Source: Actinocatenispora thailandica
GTDB taxonomy: Bacteria > Actinomycetota > Actinomycetes > Mycobacteriales > Micromonosporaceae
Assembly (NCBI RefSeq): GCF_016865425.1
Contig: NZ_AP023355.1
Coordinates: forward strand, 1,114,198 to 1,178,197
Length of the DNA: 64,000 bases
Direction of reading: 5' to 3'
Notes under the pieces: generated by a model
The model's input: the letters and a program-made list of their open reading frames with translations, nothing else
Told to the model about the DNA's origin: nothing
The model's database searches: none
Program-made: the position numbers and the translations under genes
Part shown: in pieces, positions 34,601 to 44,716 of the stretch
How the letters are laid out: the number at the start of each line of letters is the position of its first letter
How positions within the stretch are numbered: position 1 is the stretch's first letter

Positions 34601-35693
34601 CTCCCCGGTGTCCACTGTGGACACGATCGAGGGGGTGGCGCCGGACCAGGGACAGATCCTCAGCTTCGGGATGGCCGGCGACGACTCCGTCGTCTCGACA
34701 ACCGGGGCGCACGGCGCGGCGCTGCTGCCGTACCGGCCGGACACCGGCGCGTACGGCGCCGCGCTGGCCACCGACACCAGCGGCGGCTTCTACGAGGTGA
34801 TCGGCGCCGACGCCGACGCGCACCGCGCGCTCGCGCTGCACGTCACCGCGCACGACACCCGGCTGGAGACCTACGATCCGGTCGCCGGTACCCGGGTGGC
34901 CGCGGTGCCGGTACCCGACGGGTACTCGGTGCTGGGCGGCCGGGTCGACCGGGTCCGGCACCGGGCCGCGCTGCTGGCCCGGCACGAGGCGGACCAGGCC
35001 GACACGGTGCTCGTGGTGGACCTGCATACCGGTGCGCTCGGTGACCCGGTGCCGGCCGACCCGGACGGCGTCTCCGGCTGGTACTCGATGATCGACGTGG
35101 ACGCCTCGACCGGTGCGGTGCTGCTCGCGCACAGCCAGGCGAGCTACATCTGCTTCGGGTTCGGCACGGCCGACGACGTGGCCCGGGTCGACCTGGACCG
35201 CGGCACGGTCACCGGCGCGACCGGCGACCCGTGCGGGTACGCGTTCGCGGCCGACCAGCGCGGCGGCTCGGCGTACCTGCTCAGCTACCACTCGTTCAGT
35301 CTCAACATCACCGGCACCAGCTCGCTCGTCGGCGTCGACGAGTCCTCGCTGGCGGCCGGCACCGCGACCGCGGTGCGTCGGGAGATCGGCACCACGATGG
35401 CCGTCGACGGGGCGCATCACCTGGCGCTGGTGGTGTTCCCGCAGCCGGCCGGCACCCCGACGTACGGCTCGCCGTACCCGAAGGTCGACGACGTCAACGG
35501 CACCGGCGAGATCGACGTGGTCGACACGACCACCGGCAACACGGTGCGCACCATCACCGGGGTGATCGCCGGGACCGGCTACGGCACCGCGTACGACCCG
35601 GTCACCGAGCAGCGCATCCAGCTCGACCCGGCCACCCGCACCGCCTACCTGTTCGCCCCCGATCTGGACCAGATCCAGCGCATCCGTTACTGA
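31686..35693 (+). CDS. Large secreted S8 (subtilase-fold) protein with degenerate active site
   Basis: 1335 residues. Signal peptide about 1-28 (AAAA-P). An I9-like propeptide region (VPNQVLVVLADG to LAEPNRYVSA) precedes a subtilase core at about 210-600. The nucleophile box GGTSASAPE is intact (Ser 538), but the usual Asp box reads ITNVSIGDLTDA and the usual His box (HGTxVAG) reads TGTGVTDLLGIAPGA, so the Asp and His seem to be missing or moved. The last 700 residues are beta-rich and look like propeller or Ig-type repeats. It may be a pseudoprotease or a divergent subtilase acting outside the cell. A terminator follows directly. Confidence 0.8.
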   Translation: MARRPLVGTVAIAAVLGLAAAGTPAAAAPTDHPPAGARRALTQRAPKRTGRPALGAAWTAPKATPRTVVPNQVLVVLADGTRATGARIRGRELRPDTSNGTLDATLRRVHAASLRPVATGAADPTLARTVLVTLAHDDSTAAARQLAGSPGVALAEPNRYVSAMHTAPATMPRWAGKAAKAPATTAAGVPANYGLTSSLQSYLNAGGVDATGAFAALHARGQLPGAGTRITNVSIGDLTDASMTDGYAAQHGATTVLRDGKRYLDLPAMPLIPTYAVGPDGTADPAGAVENEDPTLDEALLDFGVMAPLPHDAQRPGRTGTGVTDLLGIAPGARYRLVVPTTPTIDQVVTALLAAARQSPRPDVITASLGFGTDSAGFAGRYLEDDPVARAALAEIVDRYHVVVCVSSNDGVRVGLSPAAVGPDGGSTPTDLTRDPRTQTDIDDDAESTTPTRVVDSGVIAAGATTTDDVLSARPGDRAASARTGVTAATRVSGSGDYSSGFGTRIDLSAPGDAIPSFVHDDGGDAQAISVVDNGGTSASAPEIAAAAAVVLQSARLAHRHLTPRQVRSLLVRTGRPVPTPAQLDTDVHVGPQLDVTAAVESVLGAATRRPSIVRLSVAQRATLGNLGGAYTEVADPDRIDLAGPDGTGEHLAGTITIGADVVGRPRGRLDYVLTVGHTRFRSGSPAIRLTPAELLRAAGLPVVADADRSVSVRYDVLRGRHVLASTTHTFTVGATDGGYAEATAPHAPASVPAGRSVRVGYDLTGVRRVDTPTLVVSHAGRWNPVLAPIFTAAWSLPLTATKGTVTVPAGAFGDGGGLYGIGIVQNDAVPSRPVYGEFTPIRVAGSTAAQRPAAPLLAGSGGQPGHWAGVPSSAPTLSVSYDVRRVRRATGAVLEISAPGPTLYRLRNTFSNPNGTRRDRNGVDTGSVVYQDLGATHGTVRLDTGKLGLDSAVSYTVRVAARGSTGVLGQFSPVSTVDTIEGVAPDQGQILSFGMAGDDSVVSTTGAHGAALLPYRPDTGAYGAALATDTSGGFYEVIGADADAHRALALHVTAHDTRLETYDPVAGTRVAAVPVPDGYSVLGGRVDRVRHRAALLARHEADQADTVLVVDLHTGALGDPVPADPDGVSGWYSMIDVDASTGAVLLAHSQASYICFGFGTADDVARVDLDRGTVTGATGDPCGYAFAADQRGGSAYLLSYHSFSLNITGTSSLVGVDESSLAAGTATAVRREIGTTMAVDGAHHLALVVFPQPAGTPTYGSPYPKVDDVNGTGEIDVVDTTTGNTVRTITGVIAGTGYGTAYDPVTEQRIQLDPATRTAYLFAPDLDQIQRIRY

Positions 35694-35695
35694 CC

Positions 35696-35732
35696 GGCCG
35701 GGCGGCGGGCTGGGAGGACCCGCCGCCCGGCC
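35696..35732. terminator. Perfect 14-bp stem-loop terminator
   Basis: GGCCGGGCGGCGGG pairs with CCCGCCGCCCGGCC around a 9-base loop, starting two bases after the stop of the subtilase-like gene. It also lies downstream of the convergent phosphotransferase gene. Confidence 0.8.
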
Positions 35733-35775
35733 CGCGGGGACGCCGGCCGCGGGGCGTCGGCGCCCGCTGCCGGGG

Positions 35776-36635
35776 TCAGGGGCGCGGGTCCGCGCGCCGC
35801 CCGAGCGCCGCCCGAGCGCCGTCCGGAGCCGGTCCAGCCACTCGACGCCCAGCCGCCGCCCGTCCGGGAGGTGGTCGTCCCGGTCCCAGCGCCAGGCCGT
35901 GACGATCGCCAACGTCAGGATCCGGCACTCGCGCAGCAGGTCGCGATCGACATCGGGATAGTGCTCGGCCACCTCGTCGGGCGCGTGGGCGAGGTCGAAC
36001 TCGACCGGTCCGCGGCAGCACGTCTCCAGGTCGACGAACCGCATCCCGTCCCGCGTCACCAGGACGTTGCCCGGGTGCGGCTCGCCGTGCAGCAGTTGCT
36101 CGCTGCTCGCGCGCGCGCCGACCGCCCGTCGCAGGCTTCGCAGCGTGTCTACCAGCAGGGCCCGGTCGGCGTCCGGGAGTGCCGGCGCCTGCGCCGGGCT
36201 CGCCACCAGCCGTTGCGCCTGCTCGACCCGCTCGGTGAAGTGCGGCGCGGCCACGTCGAGGCCCCGCATGCCGGCGTGCAGCCGGTGCAGCGCGGCGGCG
36301 TAGTCGGCCGGTGCCGCCTCTGGCCGCCCCACCGGGGCGTAGTAGGTCCACAGCGCGACCGAGAACCCGTCCCGCGGGTACACCCGCGGCTCCACCCGGC
36401 GATCGGGAACCGCGACCGGGCTGCCGGTCGCCGCGAGCCGCTGCGCGAGCTCGATCTCGAACGGTGCGGCCCGGTGCGCCGCCGGCGCCACCTGGGCCAG
36501 CACGTCGCACGGCAGCAGCCGCAGGGTCAGCCGGTTCGAGTCCTGCAGGACGATCGGGTCGTCGACCCGCAGGCCCAGCTCGGTGGCCGTCGCGACCGCG
36601 GCGGCCACCGCGGCCGGACGCTCTGCTGCTCTCAT
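35776..36635 (-). CDS. APH-family phosphotransferase with 3' frameshift and lost stop
   Basis: About 280 residues from ATG 36635. The kinase core has LLHGEPHPGNVLVTRDG (catalytic loop, with Glu in place of the usual Asp in HGD) and MRFVDLETC (metal-binding Asp). Near the end, an 11-bp tandem duplication (35796-35821) shifts the frame. Without it the protein would end LRTALGRRADPRP at the TGA at 35776; with it the frame stays open to 31596, antisense to the subtilase gene. The product phosphorylates a small molecule such as an aminoglycoside, sugar or choline-like compound; the substrate is unknown. Confidence 0.75.
35796..35821. repeat. 11-bp tandem duplication in a coding end
   Basis: GCCGCCCGAGC is present twice in tandem plus four further bases. 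It is not a multiple of three and removes the natural stop codon of the phosphotransferase gene. Confidence 0.85.
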
Positions 36636-36820
36636 GCGCGCCGTCTCCCTTCGGAGGCGTGGGAGTGGAGCGAGCGCGGCTCGCGACGTGGCGGCGGGCC
36701 CGTCGCCCCCGCACCGGCGCACTCTACGATGCGCCCGCTGGCGGCGGCACCGCATTTCCCGCGCCGTCGGGTGCCGCCGTCGGGTGCCGCCGCCGGGGAG
36801 CCGACGGGCGGCCGGCGGGA

Positions 36821-38491
<1,671 letters not shown>

Positions 38492-38579
38492 CTGCCGCCT
38501 CCTTCGCGCCGGCCCCGACGTTACCCGTCGGTACGCGAGGTGGCGGCCCCACCGCGCGGCCCGGCCGGTGGCTGCGGCG

Positions 38580-40289
38580 TCAGGCCGGCGGGTACGGCTC
38601 GTCGAGCAGCAGCACCGCGTAGCCGAACCCGTCGGCCAGCACCCGGTCCCCGCCCGGCCTGCCACCGGCGCCGCCCGGCCCGCCGCCGTTCGGTGCGGCG
38701 TCGCCGCCCGGCCCGCTGCTGGCTGGTCGGCCGCCGGCCGGTGCGCCGGTGCCGCCGTCGGCCAACCGGACACCGCCCCCGAGCACCGGGGTACCGCGCA
38801 CCGGTCGCGGCAGGCCGATCCGGGCCGGCGCCCGGCGCGGGTTGACCACCACCAGGAACCGGTCGCCACGCAGGTAGACCAGCGGGTAGCCGGCGTGCAG
38901 CACCCGTACCGAGCCGCGCGCGCCGAGCTGCGGGGTGTGCCGGCGCAGCTCGATCAACCGCCGCACCACGTGCAGCAGCGAACCCGGATCGGCCCGCTGC
39001 GCGGCCACGGTCGGCCGGCGCGGATCGGGATCCGGCGGCAGGTACAGCCGGTTCGGCGGCGCGGTGGAGAAGCCGGCCCCCGGCCCGCCGGACCACTGCA
39101 TCGGGGTGCGCGAGCCGGCCCGGTTGTACCCGGGCACCGTCACGCTGCCCTCCACGTCGGGCAGGTCCGGCAGGTACCGCATGCCGATCTCGTCGCCGTA
39201 GTAGATCGCCGGCAGCGTCGGCCAGGTCAGCAGGAAGCAGAACGCCGCCGGCAACTGCTCCGCGGTACGCCGGCCGCAGCACAGCCGGTCGAAGTCGTGG
39301 TTGGCGGTGGGCAGCGCGACGAAACCGGCGTCCCCGATCGCGTCGACGGCCTCCCGCCAGGCGGCGAGGAACGCGGCCGGGCTGCCCCGGCCGTCCGGGT
39401 CGAAGTAGCAGTCGAGCCGGCCCCAGTCGTCGCGCCGGACGCCGTCGCCGGTGTCCCACAGCGAGCGCAGCGGCCGGCCGTTGCCGTCGCCGCCCACGTG
39501 CAGGAAGAAGTCGGCATGGAACCCGGCCGGTACCGCGATCCGCGGGTCGCCCCACTCCGACATCAGCACCGCGTCCGGATGCGTCGCGTCGAGCCATCCC
39601 CGGATCTCTTGCCAGAGCCTCGCGGTCTCGACCCACTCCGGGTCGTCGCGCACCATCCAGGACGCCATGTCGACCCGGAACCCGGCGACCCCGCGGCCCA
39701 GCCAGAAGTCCATGATCTCGCGGACCGCGGCCCGGTTCGCCCGCGGTGCGGGCGCGTCCACCGGCTGCCGCCACGGCTCGGCGGGGTTCGCCCGCCCGTA
39801 CCCGAAGTTCAGCTTCGGCTGGAAGTCGAAGAAGTTCGGCAGGTAGCCGCCGGGGCGGGTGCCGGGCGAGGCGACGAAGCCCGGCGGCGGCTCGGACCGG
39901 TCGGCCCAGATGTAGCGATGATCGTCCGGGTCGTCGATCGCGGCCCGGAACCACGGATGCCGGTCGGAGGTGTGCCCGACGACGAGATCGAGCAGCACCC
40001 GGATGCCGTGCCCGCGGGCCGCGTCGACCAGCGCGGCCAGGTCGTCGTTCCCGCCGTAGCGGGGCGCGATGGTGAAGTGGTCGGCCACGTCGTAGCCGGC
40101 GTCGCGGAACGGCGAGACGAAGCACGGCGTGATCCACACCGTGTCGACGCCCAGCCACGCCAGGTGGTCCAGATGGTCGACGATGCCTGCCAGGTCACCG
40201 ATGCCGTCGCCGTTGCCGTCCGCGAACGACTGCGGGTAGAGCTGGTAGAGCACCGTGTCGGCGAGCCACCCCGGCACCGGACCGTCCAT
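38580..40289 (-). CDS. GH13 alpha-glucosidase-type enzyme
   Basis: 569 residues from ATG 40289. The (beta/alpha)8 barrel motifs are LLDLVVGHTSDRHPWF (region I), VAGFRVDMASW (nucleophile Asp), LMSEWGDP (acid/base Glu) and LPTANHDFDRL (third carboxylate), with YQLYPQSFADGNGDGIGDLA at the start as in oligo-1,6-/alpha-glucosidases. The C-terminal beta domain contains an unusual glycine/proline-rich insert of about 40 residues before the last strand. No signal peptide, so it acts on intracellular alpha-glucosides. Confidence 0.92.
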   Translation of the reverse strand: MDGPVPGWLADTVLYQLYPQSFADGNGDGIGDLAGIVDHLDHLAWLGVDTVWITPCFVSPFRDAGYDVADHFTIAPRYGGNDDLAALVDAARGHGIRVLLDLVVGHTSDRHPWFRAAIDDPDDHRYIWADRSEPPPGFVASPGTRPGGYLPNFFDFQPKLNFGYGRANPAEPWRQPVDAPAPRANRAAVREIMDFWLGRGVAGFRVDMASWMVRDDPEWVETARLWQEIRGWLDATHPDAVLMSEWGDPRIAVPAGFHADFFLHVGGDGNGRPLRSLWDTGDGVRRDDWGRLDCYFDPDGRGSPAAFLAAWREAVDAIGDAGFVALPTANHDFDRLCCGRRTAEQLPAAFCFLLTWPTLPAIYYGDEIGMRYLPDLPDVEGSVTVPGYNRAGSRTPMQWSGGPGAGFSTAPPNRLYLPPDPDPRRPTVAAQRADPGSLLHVVRRLIELRRHTPQLGARGSVRVLHAGYPLVYLRGDRFLVVVNPRRAPARIGLPRPVRGTPVLGGGVRLADGGTGAPAGGRPASSGPGGDAAPNGGGPGGAGGRPGGDRVLADGFGYAVLLLDEPYPPA

Positions 40290-40412
40290 CACCGCGCCTC
40301 CCGGTCGACCCCTGCCGCCATGGTACGAACCGGGCGCCGCGCTCCGCGCCGTTTCGCCGGCACCGCACCGAACCGCGACTCGATGTCGTACCGGTCGGCT
40401 AGCGTCCGGCGC

Positions 40413-40799
40413 ATGTTCGATCACGTGGGAATTCAGGTGGCCGACGTCGAGGCGTCGGTGGCGTTCTTTCTGCGCATGTTCGCGCCGCTGGGGATGCGCG
40501 AGGCGGTGCGGTTCGAGCACGACGGCGCGCTGGTCGTGGCGCTCGCCACCGGCGACCAGCCGGCGCTGTGGTTTTCCCCGGCGCAGGGCGCGGAGACCCG
40601 GGAGCTGCACCTCGCGTTCCCGGCGGCCGACCGGGCCGCGGTCGACGCGGTGCACGCCGCCGCCGTCGACGCGGGGGTGGAGGTGCTGCACGCGCCGCGC
40701 GAGTGGCCGGAATATCACCCCGGCTACTACGCGGTGTTCCTGCGCGACCCCGACGGCCACAACGTCGAGGCCGTCCACCACGGTGCCCCGCCGGCCTGA
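40413..40799 (+). CDS. VOC family (glyoxalase/dioxygenase superfamily) protein
   Basis: 128 residues. It starts MFDHVGIQVADVEASVAFF with a first-strand His, has ELHLAFPAADRAAVDAVHAA in the middle and ends YAVFLRDPDGHNVEAVHH, the metal-ligand positions of VOC enzymes. It may be a lyase, a thiol transferase or a resistance protein of unknown substrate. Divergent from the GH13 gene and convergent with the S51 peptidase gene. Confidence 0.88.
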   Translation: MFDHVGIQVADVEASVAFFLRMFAPLGMREAVRFEHDGALVVALATGDQPALWFSPAQGAETRELHLAFPAADRAAVDAVHAAAVDAGVEVLHAPREWPEYHPGYYAVFLRDPDGHNVEAVHHGAPPA

Positions 40800-40913
40800 C
40801 CGGCCCGTTCGCGCTGCCTGCCGCCGCCTGAACCGCGTCTCGACCGGGTGCCAGGGCCGGCGAGCGCCGGTTCCGGGAGCACGTGGTGGTCGCCTGCGGT
40901 CCGTCCCGGCGGT

Positions 40914-41654
40914 TCAGGATGCCGGGTCGAACCGGCGCCAGTGCCCCTCGGAGACCACCTCGACGGCGCCGTCGACGACCGTGACGGCGGACTCGTCGTC
41001 GATCGCGTACGTCGGTACCGGCAGTTTCGCGGCCCAGGTTGCCGCGTTGGCCAGCGAGGCGTCGGGGTGGTGTTCGTGGTCGAGGTGCGGGATCACGGCG
41101 AAGTCGACCAACCCGGCGCCCCGGGCCGTGACGAAGGTGCGGTCTGCGGGGCCGTCGGGGGTGGGGAACGCGACGTGCTCCGTGGTGAGCGGGGTGCCGG
41201 TGCCGTTGGGCGGTTCCGGGTAGGTCTCGCCGAACAGGGCCGTCGCCGCCATCGCGCCGGCGCTCACCCCGACGTACACGGCTTCGGGCCGGAGCGACGG
41301 CAGCAGGTCGGTCAGCCCGGACTGCCGCATCCAGTGCGCGAGGTAGAGCGGGTCACCGCCCCAGACCAGCAGCGCGTCGGTCTCCCGGACTCCGGCGGTC
41401 CACACGTCCCGGTCGATGCTGGGCAGGGCGGTGAGTTCGAGGATTCCCAGCGACTTCCAGCCCAGGTCGCACAGCGGGCTCGGGGTCAGCCCGCGGATCA
41501 TCCGGCCGGCCAGGTCGGGCCCGCCGGGGAACGGGTAGATCCCGGTGGGCACGCACAGGGCGCGGGCCTCGGCGATCGGCTTGCCCAGCAGGTCGACCAG
41601 CGCGTCCCGGATGGTGGCGTTCTGGACGCCGGCGGAGGTGAGCAGGATCCTCAT
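40914..41654 (-). CDS. S51 family peptidase (dipeptidase E-like)
   Basis: 246 residues from ATG 41654. The class I glutamine-amidotransferase-like fold has LLVWGGDPLYLAHWM and the nucleophile box YVGVSAGAMAAT (Ser in GxSAG), with the His region DFAVIPHLDHEHHPD. S51 enzymes cleave Asp-X dipeptides or cyanophycin-like substrates. The gene lies alone, followed by a minus-strand TetR gene that starts further right. Confidence 0.88.
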   Translation of the reverse strand: MRILLTSAGVQNATIRDALVDLLGKPIAEARALCVPTGIYPFPGGPDLAGRMIRGLTPSPLCDLGWKSLGILELTALPSIDRDVWTAGVRETDALLVWGGDPLYLAHWMRQSGLTDLLPSLRPEAVYVGVSAGAMAATALFGETYPEPPNGTGTPLTTEHVAFPTPDGPADRTFVTARGAGLVDFAVIPHLDHEHHPDASLANAATWAAKLPVPTYAIDDESAVTVVDGAVEVVSEGHWRRFDPAS

Positions 41655-41754
41655 CCCGCGCACTCTTCCGGACGGTGGCGCCTCCCGTCCAGGCCGCCGG
41701 CGCCGATCGGGCGGGTGTCGTCCGGGCTTGTCAGGCCCGACCGGGTGCCGCTGG

Positions 41755-42402
41755 TCAGGCCCCGGGTTCGGCCGGGAGGAAGCGGGGGAGGACGCGGTCG
41801 ACCTGGGTGGCGATCTGTTCCGGCGTGGGTGCGGGTGCGACGCCGAACAGTCGGCGCCGGTGCGGCTCCCCGAGCAGGCCGGCGAACAGGTCCTCGGCGG
41901 TGGCGTCCAGTTCGGTGTCGGTGGCGTCCGGCAGGCAGGGCGGGAGCAGGGCGCGCAGCATCTCGATGTAGCGGCGCGGCCCGTTGTCGTACAACCGCTC
42001 GGCGATCTCCGGGAAGTGCCCGGCCTCGGCGATCATCAGCCGTTTCATCCCGACGGCCTCGTCGGTCAGCAACGCGCCGAGCAGGGTACGGGAGAACTCG
42101 CGCAGGTCGTCCCGGCCGGTGGGGGAGTCGGGTGCCGGCAGCGCGGCGAGCACCTCGTCGCTGAGCCGGCGCACCACCGCGACGAACAGGTCGGTCTTGT
42201 CACCGACCGTGTCGTAGATGGTGCGCTTCGCGACGTGCGCCTCGGCGGCGACGGCATCGATGGTGGTACGGCCGAAGCCGAGGCGCAGGAACAGCCGTTG
42301 TGCGGTGGCCAGCAGCGCGTCCCGGCGGGCCGCGCGTTCGGCCTCCGGTGGCCGCCCGCGGCGCGCGGGACGGCGGGCACGGGTTGTGGTCACGGTCTCC
42401 AT
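41755..42402 (-). CDS. TetR-family regulator
   Basis: 215 residues from ATG 42402. A basic head RRPARRGRPPEAERAARRD leads into the helix-turn-helix (TTIDAVAAEAHVAKRTIYDT), then a ligand domain with an AEAGHFPEIAERLYDNGPRR helix as in the AcrR/TetR_C_33-like group. It is divergent from the 2-oxoacid dehydrogenase operon, 116 bases apart, and likely controls it. Confidence 0.9.
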   Translation of the reverse strand: METVTTTRARRPARRGRPPEAERAARRDALLATAQRLFLRLGFGRTTIDAVAAEAHVAKRTIYDTVGDKTDLFVAVVRRLSDEVLAALPAPDSPTGRDDLREFSRTLLGALLTDEAVGMKRLMIAEAGHFPEIAERLYDNGPRRYIEMLRALLPPCLPDATDTELDATAEDLFAGLLGEPHRRRLFGVAPAPTPEQIATQVDRVLPRFLPAEPGA

Positions 42403-42446
42403 CCCGGTCCGAGGGGGGCCGCTTGCCGGCCGGCCACTCGGATAGA

Positions 42447-42470
42447 TAATGTCACGGCATCGTTTCATTA
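42447..42470. promoter_or_regulatory. Operator-like repeat between TetR gene and dehydrogenase operon
   Basis: TAATG (42447-42451) and CATTA (42466-42470) form an inverted pair around 14 bases in an AT-rich spot of the divergent gap. It may combine operator and -10 function. Confidence 0.35.
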
Positions 42471-42518
42471 CCGAGTCGTGCTCCATCCGGTGACCCCGGT
42501 GGGCGTGAGAGGACTGCC

Positions 42519-43568
42519 GTGGCGAGGCGGAAATCCGGCGCGAGTGACAAACCCGACGTCGAGCAGCTGACCGAGTTCTACCGGCGGATGCTGCTGGTCC
42601 GACGGTTCGAGGAGCGTACCGCGCGCGCCTACACCGAGGCGAAGATCGGTGGCTACTGCCACCTCAACCTCGGTGAGGAGGCCACCGTCGTCGGCCTGAT
42701 GGACGGCATCGAGGCCCGTGACTACCTGTTCGTCAGCTACCGCGACCACGGGTACGCGCTGCTGCGCGGGATGGACCCGGGCCGCGTGATGGCCGAGCTG
42801 TACGGCCGCTCCGACGGCGTCTCCCGCGGCTGGGGCGGCTCGATGCACCTGTTCGACGTCGAGACCCGCCAGCTCGGCGGGTACGGCATCGTCGGCGGGC
42901 AGCTGCCGCTCGCGACCGGCGCCGCGCTGGCCCTGCAGTACAAGGAGACCGACGAGATCGTGCTGTGCCAGCTCGGCGACGGCGCGACCAACATCGGTGC
43001 GTTCCACGAGGCGTTGAACATCGCCGCGCTCTGGCAGCTGCCGATCGTGTTCGCGGTGGTCAACAACGCGCTCGGGATGGGCACCACGGTCGAGATGTCG
43101 TCCGCCGAACCCGAGCTGCACAAGCGCGGCGCCGCCTACCGGATGGCCTCGGCGCGGGTGGACGGCAACGACGTGACCGCGGTACGGGACGCGATGCGCG
43201 ACGCCGCCGCGCACGCCCGGTCCGGCAAGGGCCCGTTCCTGCTGGAGGCCACGGTGGGCCGGCTGCGCGGCCACTCGGTGGTCGACCCGGCGACGTACCG
43301 GTCGGCCGAGGAGGTCGCCGCGGTGCGCAGGGCCGACCCGGTGGTGGCTTTGCACGACCAGTTGCAGACCGCCGGTGTCGGCGACGAGAAGCTCGCCGCG
43401 ATCGAGCAGGACGTGGCCACGGTGGTGACCAAGGCGGTCGAGTTCGCCGAGTCGAGCCCGAAGCCCGAGGTCGGCACGCTGTTCGACTACACGTACGCGA
43501 GCCCGGTGCCCAACGACACCCGGCGCCGCCCGGCCGAGCCGCTGTTCCCCGAGGTGGTGGCGCAGTGA
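42519..43568 (+). CDS. 2-oxoacid dehydrogenase E1 component, alpha subunit
   Basis: 349 residues from GTG 42519 with GAGAGGA upstream. LVRRFEERTARAYTEAKIGG at the N-terminus, GWGGSMHLFD and the TPP/magnesium motif GDGATN-(about 26)-NN define the E1alpha subunit of pyruvate, acetoin or branched-chain type. With the next two genes it would form a multienzyme complex that decarboxylates a 2-oxoacid (or acetoin) and passes the acyl group to lipoyl-E2. Pyruvate is likeliest, acetoin cannot be excluded. Confidence 0.93.
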   Translation: MARRKSGASDKPDVEQLTEFYRRMLLVRRFEERTARAYTEAKIGGYCHLNLGEEATVVGLMDGIEARDYLFVSYRDHGYALLRGMDPGRVMAELYGRSDGVSRGWGGSMHLFDVETRQLGGYGIVGGQLPLATGAALALQYKETDEIVLCQLGDGATNIGAFHEALNIAALWQLPIVFAVVNNALGMGTTVEMSSAEPELHKRGAAYRMASARVDGNDVTAVRDAMRDAAAHARSGKGPFLLEATVGRLRGHSVVDPATYRSAEEVAAVRRADPVVALHDQLQTAGVGDEKLAAIEQDVATVVTKAVEFAESSPKPEVGTLFDYTYASPVPNDTRRRPAEPLFPEVVAQ

Positions 43569-43623
43569 GCGGGTACGGCGCGATTTCGGGCCGCATCGGC
43601 GGTCCGGCGAAGGAGGAGCGGCG

Positions 43624-44652
43624 ATGAGCGCGCCGACGACGGTTTCGCCGGCCACCGCCGGCACCACGACGATGAGCTACCGGCAGGCGCTGCACGACAC
43701 GCTGCGTGCCGAGCTGCTGCGGGACGAGAACGTCCTGCTGATGGGCGAGGAGATCGGCCGCTTCGAGGGGTCGTACAAGATCACCGCCGGGCTGCTCGAC
43801 GAGTTCGGCCCGAAGCGGGTGAAGGACACCCCGATCGCCGAGGAGGGGTTCACCGGCGCCGCGGTCGGTGCCGCGATGCTCGGCCTGCGGCCGATCGTCG
43901 AGGTCATGACGATCAACTTCTCGCTGCTGGCGCTGGACCAGATCATCAACCACGCGGCGAAGATCTACGGCATGTTCGGCGGCCAGGCGAAGGTGCCGCT
44001 GGTGATCCGCACGCCGGGCGGCGGCGGGCAGCAGCTCGCCGCGACGCACTCGCAGAACGTCGAGCTGTTCTACGCCTTCACGCCAGGCCTGAAGGTCGTC
44101 GCGCCGTCGAACCCGGCGGACGCCAAGGGGCTGCTGCTCGCCGCGATCCGCGACGACGACCCGGTGCTGTTCCTGGAGAACCTCGCGCTGTACAACACCA
44201 AGGGCGAGGTGCCGAACGACGACACACCGGTCGAGATCGGCCGCGCGGCGATCAGCCGGCCCGGCACCGACATCACCCTGATCGGCTACTCGCGCACCGC
44301 CCGGATGGCGCTGGACGCCGCGGACCGGTTGGCCGCCAAGGGGTTCGACGCCGAGGTGGTCGACCTGCGCAGCCTGCGCCCGCTGGACCGCCGCACCGTC
44401 GTCGAGTCGGTACGCAAGACCAGCTGCGCCGTGGTCGTCGAGGACGACTGGCTGACGTACGGGATCGGTGCCGAGGTGGCCGCGTCCATCTCCGACGGCG
44501 CGTTCGACTGGCTGGACGCGCCGGTGCGCCGGGTGGCGATGGCCGAGGTCCCGCTGCCGTACGCGAAGTCGTTGGAGACCGCCGCCCTGCCCGCGGTGGA
44601 CGACATCGTCGTCGCCGCCGAGCAGACCCTGCGTGCCACCGGCCGCGGCTGA
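43624..44652 (+). CDS. 2-oxoacid dehydrogenase E1 component, beta subunit
   Basis: 342 residues from ATG 43624 with AGGAGG eight or nine bases upstream. LLMGEEIGRFEGSYKITAGL, DTPIAEEGFTGAAVGAAM and a C-terminal transketolase-like domain with VVDLRSLRPLD are typical of E1beta. It forms the alpha2beta2 heterotetramer with the product of the preceding gene, binding TPP at their interface. The 55-base gap upstream and 64-base gap downstream indicate one operon. Confidence 0.95.
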   Translation: MSAPTTVSPATAGTTTMSYRQALHDTLRAELLRDENVLLMGEEIGRFEGSYKITAGLLDEFGPKRVKDTPIAEEGFTGAAVGAAMLGLRPIVEVMTINFSLLALDQIINHAAKIYGMFGGQAKVPLVIRTPGGGGQQLAATHSQNVELFYAFTPGLKVVAPSNPADAKGLLLAAIRDDDPVLFLENLALYNTKGEVPNDDTPVEIGRAAISRPGTDITLIGYSRTARMALDAADRLAAKGFDAEVVDLRSLRPLDRRTVVESVRKTSCAVVVEDDWLTYGIGAEVAASISDGAFDWLDAPVRRVAMAEVPLPYAKSLETAALPAVDDIVVAAEQTLRATGRG

Positions 44653-44716
44653 CCACTGGATCGTCGGCGGGAACGTCCACTGTGGGCGCTCCCGCCGCGT
44701 CGAGACGGAGAACACG

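Noticed and set aside
31596-36755. 1719-codon minus-strand open frame
   Set aside because: Only its first 290 or so codons carry a real protein (phosphotransferase). The rest is antisense to the subtilase-like gene, is Arg/Gly/Val-rich and lacks motifs; it stays open because of GC bias and the 11-bp frameshift.
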